A DNA stretch of 64,000 nt, taken from Nocardiopsis sp. N85. Its GTDB lineage: Bacteria > Actinomycetota > Actinomycetes > Streptosporangiales > Streptosporangiaceae. Positions 59,490 through 64,000 of the stretch are shown here, one piece after another. Under the pieces are notes generated by a model. That model did not search any database. It saw nothing but the letters and a program-made list of their open reading frames with translations, and was not told the DNA's origin. The stretch covers positions 186,001 through 250,000 of the forward strand of contig NZ_JARBUT010000003.1 in assembly GCF_028882275.1 (NCBI RefSeq). The letters are read 5' to 3'. Each line of letters starts with the position of its first letter. Position 1 is the stretch's first letter. The position numbers and the translations under genes were made by a program.

Positions 59490-59732
59490 CTAGAGGAACT
59501 CCGAGTCGCGCAGTTCCAGGCGGGACAGGTGCTCGATCCGCCGAAAGGCCAGGACCACGGTGGCGACCATGGGCACCAGCGCCAGCCAGAAGACCGCACT
59601 GCCGGGACCGCTGAAGGCCATCGAGGCCAGCGCGACGACGAAGATCAGTGCGAAAAGCGCGAAGTCGACGCGATCCTGTTGGATCAGGACGCCGACCGGT
59701 GGGCGCGCCGCCCCATGCCGACCGCTCCTCAT
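59490..59732 (-). CDS. Small two-helix membrane protein
   Basis: An 80-residue protein with two hydrophobic helices (FALFALIFVVALASMAF and AVFWLALVPMVATVVLAF), then a short charged tail RRIEHLSRLELRDSEFL. AAGGA lies 8 nt before the ATG. No family recognised. The 272 bp upstream hold no other gene. Confidence 0.65.
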   Translation of the reverse strand: MRSGRHGAARPPVGVLIQQDRVDFALFALIFVVALASMAFSGPGSAVFWLALVPMVATVVLAFRRIEHLSRLELRDSEFL

Positions 59733-60004
59733 TCGCCATTCCTTTCTCGCGGCTCCCGCGGGCCGCTCCGCCAGTCACGGTGTCCGGTCCACTCCGGACC
59801 GGCATAACACCGTGGATCCCACGTTGCATTCCGCAGTGCCCCGCGCCCGGTTCCGATCCCGGGTCGCGTTCCGGCCGCCGTGGGGTCGCCCATGCTCCCA
59901 GCCTAAGCCCGTGAAGGGGATTCTCGCCGGTGAACGGGGCGGGGCGGGTGACCGAGAGGGAGAGCGCGTCGTCGGTCACATCGGTGCCTGCGGATGGCAA
60001 CAAC

Positions 60005-60358
60005 CTAGCGGACGAAACCGCGCTCCTTCGCCAAGCGGCAGATGGCGAGTACACGGAGTGTCTCCCAGTCGTACTCGACGGCCGCGGAATCCCAGCCGCG
60101 TTCGAGGCACCCGTCGAGAAAACCGTGGAGGTAGGTGCCGAGGGTCCGGGCGGTCACCTCGCCGCCGGCGGCGACGATGCCGTCGCACACCTGTGCGGCG
60201 TGCTGGTCCAGCTCAGCGCACATCCAGGGGGCGAGTCGGCCGTCCAGGGGGCCGATCCGATGGAAGTCACGGGTGAGTCCGGCCAGCGGGTGGCGCACGG
60301 AGGTCCCACGGGGCATGGAAGTACCTACTCGGGGTGGTCGAGACACGGGAATCGTCAT
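60005..60358 (-). CDS. DUF6401-like protein
   Basis: A 117-residue protein with MCAELDQHAAQVCDGIVAAGGE, the DUF6401 signature (AEVDQHAAAVRD-like). The C-terminal part (LGTYLHGFLDGCLERGWD) is longer than in typical members. The start is uncertain: ATG 60358 or ATG 60316, both with weak ribosome sites. Function unknown; the family is often near natural-product genes, though none are seen here. Confidence 0.6.
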   Translation of the reverse strand: MTIPVSRPPRVGTSMPRGTSVRHPLAGLTRDFHRIGPLDGRLAPWMCAELDQHAAQVCDGIVAAGGEVTARTLGTYLHGFLDGCLERGWDSAAVEYDWETLRVLAICRLAKERGFVR

Positions 60359-60532
60359 CGAGTTTACGTCCGGGCCCCAACCGATCGTCACGAAAGTGTT
60401 GGAAATTACCCGCTCTTGACCAGAGTGTCCCCAAGCGCGGGTCAAGAACCCGTACAGAACAGAGGGCGGTCGCCCTCGACGGTGAATCCGGACACGGACG
60501 GAAGCTCGGGCGAAGACCCGCGGACGCCCGGA

Positions 60533-61228
60533 TCAGGCGCTCAGCCCCATCGCCTCCAGGCGGGCGGCGTGCCGGTCGGTGAGAGAGGCGAACATGCGGC
60601 TCACCGCGGCCAGATCGCCCAGGCCGGTGACGCCCTCCCCGGAGTCCCCCGGCCTCTCCACACCCTCGGCGAGGAGCGCGGCCAGTCGGGGACGGTCCAC
60701 GGCGACCGTCTGGGCCTGGCTGAGCGCCTCGCCGACCAGGCGGCGCGCCCACAGCGACAGTCGACCGGCCAGGACCGGGTCCTGCGCGAGGGCCTCGCGC
60801 ACCGTCTCGGCGACGAACTCGGCACGGCCGGTCTCGGCGAGCACCCCCTCGACCAGGGCCCGGGTCTCGTCGTCGGCCAGTTCGGCGACACGGCGGTAGA
60901 AGTCACCCGCGATGCCGTCGGCGACGTAGGTCTTGACCAGGCTCTCCAACCAGGTCTTGGGCTCGGTGCGCGCGTGCCAGGCGTCCAGCGGCTCCACGAA
61001 GGGGGCCATGGTCTCCTCGGGGTCGACCCCCAGCTCCTCCAGCCGGTCGCGGAGCACCTGGTAGTGCGACTGCTCCGTGGCGGCCAGACCGGCCAGCCGG
61101 CCCTTGCCGCGCAGGGTCGGGGCCAAGACCGCGTCACCGGCGAGCCGGAAGAAGGAACCCAGCTCGGCGTAGGCCAACAGGCCGAGGAGGTCGATCACAC
61201 CGGGGTTCACAGAGGGGCCTTTGGTCAT
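60533..61228 (-). CDS. Ferritin-like fold protein (Rv3210c-like)
   Basis: A 231-residue all-helical protein. Helix 1 has LLAYAELGSFFRLAGDA and helix 2 AATEQSHYQVLRDRL, an E-x-x-H iron-ligand pair. The second half has VADGIAGDFYRRVAEL and VLAETGRAEFVAETV with further Glu ligands. It resembles tRNA-hydroxylase MiaE-like ferritins. Substrate unproven. Divergent from rhlE, as in mycobacteria (recalled). Confidence 0.88.
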   Translation of the reverse strand: MTKGPSVNPGVIDLLGLLAYAELGSFFRLAGDAVLAPTLRGKGRLAGLAATEQSHYQVLRDRLEELGVDPEETMAPFVEPLDAWHARTEPKTWLESLVKTYVADGIAGDFYRRVAELADDETRALVEGVLAETGRAEFVAETVREALAQDPVLAGRLSLWARRLVGEALSQAQTVAVDRPRLAALLAEGVERPGDSGEGVTGLGDLAAVSRMFASLTDRHAARLEAMGLSA

Positions 61229-61754
61229 GCCCGCCAGGGTATCGCTCGGCGGTTCTCACACCGAACCGGGGACTAAACGTTCCGACGGTGCGGTTGCACG
61301 TGCTGGGGACGGGTAGGTCCAAGTCGTCCGTCCGGCCCGGTGAACGTCCATGTCCATCGGCCGGGGCACCGGCTAGACTCTGCGTGACGACCTGCGTGTG
61401 CGGCCGAAACGGACCTCTCCTCAACGCACGCGGGGACGTTCCCGCACGCGGCGGCGCCGTACGGACGCCGCACCCGCCGCGCGACCCGGTCACCCGATGG
61501 TGGCCGAAGGCCGCGCGAACGAACCCGACGACCCACGGCGGGCCCCCGATGGAAAACGGGAGCGCGCCGAGCGGATGGATCCGATATTCGGCCGGGAGCC
61601 CCCGGGCCACGGATCCGACGGCAGCGCCGCCGCACCGTTCCCCCGGAACGGACGGCGAGCCGCGCCTTCCGCGGCGGCCCTCGAAAGCCGCCCGCGACCG
61701 CGATCCCGACGCGGCGACGCCACTCGCGTCACCGCCAAGATGGAGGCCTGAGCC
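61229..61754 (+). other. Long 5' leader region of rhlE
   Basis: 526 bp between divergent ferritin-like and rhlE starts. No supported gene. The plus strand has an open frame (61398-61751) with mixed third positions and many arginines; I think it is not a protein gene. It ends in the mini-reading frame ATG GAG GCC TGA (61740-61751), whose GGAGG is also the ribosome site for rhlE. Long leaders with regulation by the helicase itself or by cold are known in other DEAD-box genes. Confidence 0.5.
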
Positions 61755-63356
61755 CTGAGCATCACAGAAGACACACAACAGCCCCGGATCACCTTTCGCG
61801 ACCTCGGTGTGACCGTGGAACTCGCCGACGCCCTGGAGGCGGAGGGGATCATCGAGCCCTTCCCCATCCAGGAACTGGCCCTGCCGATCGCACTCGGCGG
61901 CAGCGACATCATCGGACAGGCCCGTACCGGTACCGGTAAGACCCTGGCCTTCGGCCTGCCCCTGCTCCAGCGGGCGCAGCAGACCCCCGGGACGTCGAAG
62001 AGCCCCCGGGCCCTGGTCGTCGTCCCCACCCGCGAGCTGGCCATCCAGGTCGCGGCGGACCTGACCACCGCGGGCAAGCGCAGCGGCTCCCGCATCCTGA
62101 CCGTCTACGGCGGCCGCTCCTACGAGCCGCAGATCAACGGCCTCAAGGAGGGTGTGGACGTCGTCGTCGGCACCCCGGGCCGCCTGCTCGACCTGGAGAA
62201 CCAGAAGCACCTGCGGCTCGACGGGGTCGGCGCGGTGGTCCTGGACGAGGCCGACAAGATGCTCGACCTCGGCTTCCTGCCCGACATCGAGCGCATCCTC
62301 ACCAAGATCCCGACCGAGCGCCAGGTGATGCTCTTCTCGGCGACCATGCCGAGTGAGATCGTCTCCCTGTCCCGCAAGTACCTGCGGCAGCCCACCCACG
62401 TGCGGGCCGGTGACGACAACGAGATCGACGGTTCGGCCATCACCGGCCGGATCGCCCAGCACGCGTTCCGCACCCACCAGATGGACAAGATCGAGATGCT
62501 CGCCCGTCTCATCCAGTCGCAGGACCACGGTCAGAGCATGGTCTTCTGCCAGACGAAGCGGGCCTGTGACCGGGTGGCGGGCGAACTGAAGGACCGCGGT
62601 TTCGCCGTGGCCGCCGTCCACGGCGACCTGGGCCAGAGTCAGCGCGAACGGGCCCTGCGGGCCTTCCGCAACGGCAAGATCAACATCCTGGTCGCCACCG
62701 ACGTGGCCGCCCGCGGACTCGACGTGGACGACGTGACGCACGTCGTCAACTACGAGACGCCCGAGGACGAGAAGACCTACACGCACCGGATCGGCCGCAC
62801 CGGCCGGGCCGGACGCAGCGGCACCGCCATCACGTTCGTCGACTGGCAGGAGATGCCGCGCTGGAAGCTCATCAACGCCGCACTGGACCTGCCGTTCAAC
62901 GAGCCCGAGGAGACCTACTCCACGTCGAAGCACTTCTTCGAGGTGCTCGGCATCCCCGCGGGCACCAAGGGTCGGCTGGCCGCGGACAAGCGCGACGAGC
63001 ACGCCGGTCTTGAGGCCGAGGAGATCGAGGACATCGGTGACACCGGTGGCCCCCGGGTCCAGCGCGGTCGTCGCGAGCGGGACCACGGTCGCGACCAGGA
63101 GCGCGACGAGAGCCGCCGGCGGAGCAGGGGCGGCCGACCGCGTCGTCGCACCCGCTCCGGTGAGAGCGCGGTGAAGGGTGCCGAGGCCCCCGTGGCCGCA
63201 CCCGCCGCCGAGCGCACCGAGGCCCCCGCGGCGGCCTCCGCGGCCCCCGCCGCGCCCGCGCGCGAGTCCGAGGGCGGTGAGGGCGCCCGCAAGGTCCGCC
63301 GTCGCCGTCGCACCCGTAGTGGCGCGGCCGTCCGTCGTGACCCGGAGAACACCTGA
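61755..63356 (+). CDS. rhlE: DEAD-box RNA helicase, CTG start
   Basis: A 533-residue ATP-dependent RNA helicase. The upstream conserved Phe and Q motif are in ITFRDLG and EPFPIQ. Motif I is ARTGTGKT, motif II VLDEADKML, motif III FSATMP, motif VI HRIGRTGRAGR. The C-terminus is a basic, Arg- and Ala-rich tail (residues 430-533) as in RNA-binding helicases. The Phe of the Q-motif sits in MSITEDTQQPRITFRDLG, which has no ATG, GTG or TTG before it. The only start after the in-frame TGA is CTG at 61755, 8 nt behind GGAGG. An internal GTG at 61809 would cut off the Phe. Recalled equivalent: Rv3211. Confidence 0.92.
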   Translation: MSITEDTQQPRITFRDLGVTVELADALEAEGIIEPFPIQELALPIALGGSDIIGQARTGTGKTLAFGLPLLQRAQQTPGTSKSPRALVVVPTRELAIQVAADLTTAGKRSGSRILTVYGGRSYEPQINGLKEGVDVVVGTPGRLLDLENQKHLRLDGVGAVVLDEADKMLDLGFLPDIERILTKIPTERQVMLFSATMPSEIVSLSRKYLRQPTHVRAGDDNEIDGSAITGRIAQHAFRTHQMDKIEMLARLIQSQDHGQSMVFCQTKRACDRVAGELKDRGFAVAAVHGDLGQSQRERALRAFRNGKINILVATDVAARGLDVDDVTHVVNYETPEDEKTYTHRIGRTGRAGRSGTAITFVDWQEMPRWKLINAALDLPFNEPEETYSTSKHFFEVLGIPAGTKGRLAADKRDEHAGLEAEEIEDIGDTGGPRVQRGRRERDHGRDQERDESRRRSRGGRPRRRTRSGESAVKGAEAPVAAPAAERTEAPAAASAAPAAPARESEGGEGARKVRRRRRTRSGAAVRRDPENT

Positions 63357-63494
63357 CCGAACGCCGAGGCCGTGGCCCCACCCCGGGTGCCACGGCGCCG
63401 AGCGGGCGCGGTGCCCGAAGGCACCGCGCCGGCGCGCACGGCCCCCGGCCGGGTCCGCCACGGACCGGGCCGTCATCGTCTAGGGTGACCCGAC

Positions 63495-64000
63495 GTGAGT
63501 ACACCTAAGTTCCTCGACCTGCCGCCCGGCGTGCGTCGAGTCGATCTCGACCTGTCCTACGGCCCGGTGGCGGCGTTGCGGGCACTGCCCGTCTCCGGGG
63601 GCGTGGAGCTGTCGCCCGCCGTGCTCGTGCACGGTTTCACCGGCAGCAAGGAGGACTTCATCGCGGTCCTCCAGACCCTGGCCCAGGCAGGCCGGGAGGT
63701 GGTCGCGATCGACCTGCCCGGGACCTACGCGTCCCCGGGGCCGGAGACCCTCACCCCGCCACCGGGCGCGCAGCGCCCCGACTACCGGCTGTCCTCGCTG
63801 GGCGAGGCCGTCGCCGAGGTCGTCGAACTCGTCGGTGGCCGCGCACCGGTCCACCTGGTGGGACACTCCTTCGGCGGTCTGGTGGCTCGCGAGACCGCGC
63901 TGAGCGGGATGGTCGACCTGGCGTCGTTGACGCTGCTGTGCAGCGGTCCCGCAGCCCTCCAGGGTCAGGGCGCGATGCGCGTCCGATCCCTCATCGCCGC
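63495..64000 (+). CDS. Alpha/beta hydrolase, 3' end missing
   Basis: The first 168 residues of an alpha/beta hydrolase running off the window. The oxyanion region is VLVHGFTGSKEDF, then VVAIDLPGTYASPGPE, and the nucleophile elbow is VHLVGHSFGGLVARE. GTG start. Substrate unknown. Confidence 0.9.
   Translation, partial: MSTPKFLDLPPGVRRVDLDLSYGPVAALRALPVSGGVELSPAVLVHGFTGSKEDFIAVLQTLAQAGREVVAIDLPGTYASPGPETLTPPPGAQRPDYRLSSLGEAVAEVVELVGGRAPVHLVGHSFGGLVARETALSGMVDLASLTLLCSGPAALQGQGAMRVRSLIA

Noticed and set aside
61398-61751. 117-codon Arg-rich frame upstream of and in frame with rhlE
   Set aside because: Third positions are mixed, no ribosome site, no family; treated as leader, not a gene.
1-64000. 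CRISPR arrays, insertion sequences, prophage or biosynthetic gene cluster
   Set aside because: No direct-repeat arrays, transposase, phage structural or PKS/NRPS signatures were seen on either strand.

Overview
The window looks like chromosomal core from a high-GC Gram-positive actinomycete of the Streptosporangiales/Nocardiopsis type. The evidence is third codon positions that are almost all G/C, frequent GTG starts, and actinobacteria-restricted families: WhiB7, AdnAB, a mycoredoxin, PPA1309, TIGR03089, CU044_5270, UPF0182 and DUF5753. No insertion sequence, integrase, CRISPR array, rRNA or prophage was seen. Genus and locus equivalences are recalled from family knowledge and were not searched.

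Left third (1-21.4 kb). The window opens inside an ECF sigma factor gene followed by a membrane-anchored CU044_5270 protein. Next come a polyisoprenoid-type glycan cluster (GT4, GT2 and a large polytopic membrane protein), TIGR03089, an amidohydrolase, a DUF5753 regulator, a secreted cyclophilin and a cysteine desulfurase. aroA-rsgA overlap, an HxlR regulator faces an imine-reductase-like gene, and TetR/DUF2087 and hisN follow. A three-gene MacB-like set (permease, adaptor, ATPase) closes this part. Two identical initiator tRNA genes, each with its own hairpin terminator, sit at 21.5-21.9 kb.

Middle and right (22-63.4 kb). Gene order closely follows, from memory, the M. tuberculosis Rv3193c-Rv3211 neighbourhood: UPF0182, PDZ/Lon-like protease, zincin, whiB7, uvrD2, mycoredoxin, nudC, adnB-adnA, an alkyltransferase-like protein, moeZ, a TetR regulator, a ferritin-like protein and a DEAD-box helicase. 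It is a DNA-repair, redox and antibiotic-stress block. whiB7 has a long leader with a WhiB7-type promoter, a 131-codon upstream ORF, and an intrinsic terminator whose 5' arm can pair with the end of that ORF. This is a readable attenuation switch.

Accessory insert (about 40.4-48.0 kb). Between the dipeptidase gene and adnB lie an EF-hand protein, a low-GC two-gene module (OLD/RecF-like ATPase plus DUF4276 TOPRIM-like protein), an RmlD-like reductase, an ArsR-SRPBCC pair with its operator on the start codon, a TetR-controlled SDR-SMR pair and an APH-fold kinase. The ATPase/DUF4276 pair is the best candidate for a poorly described system, probably anti-phage.

The window ends with rhlE, which appears to start at CTG, and the beginning of an alpha/beta hydrolase.
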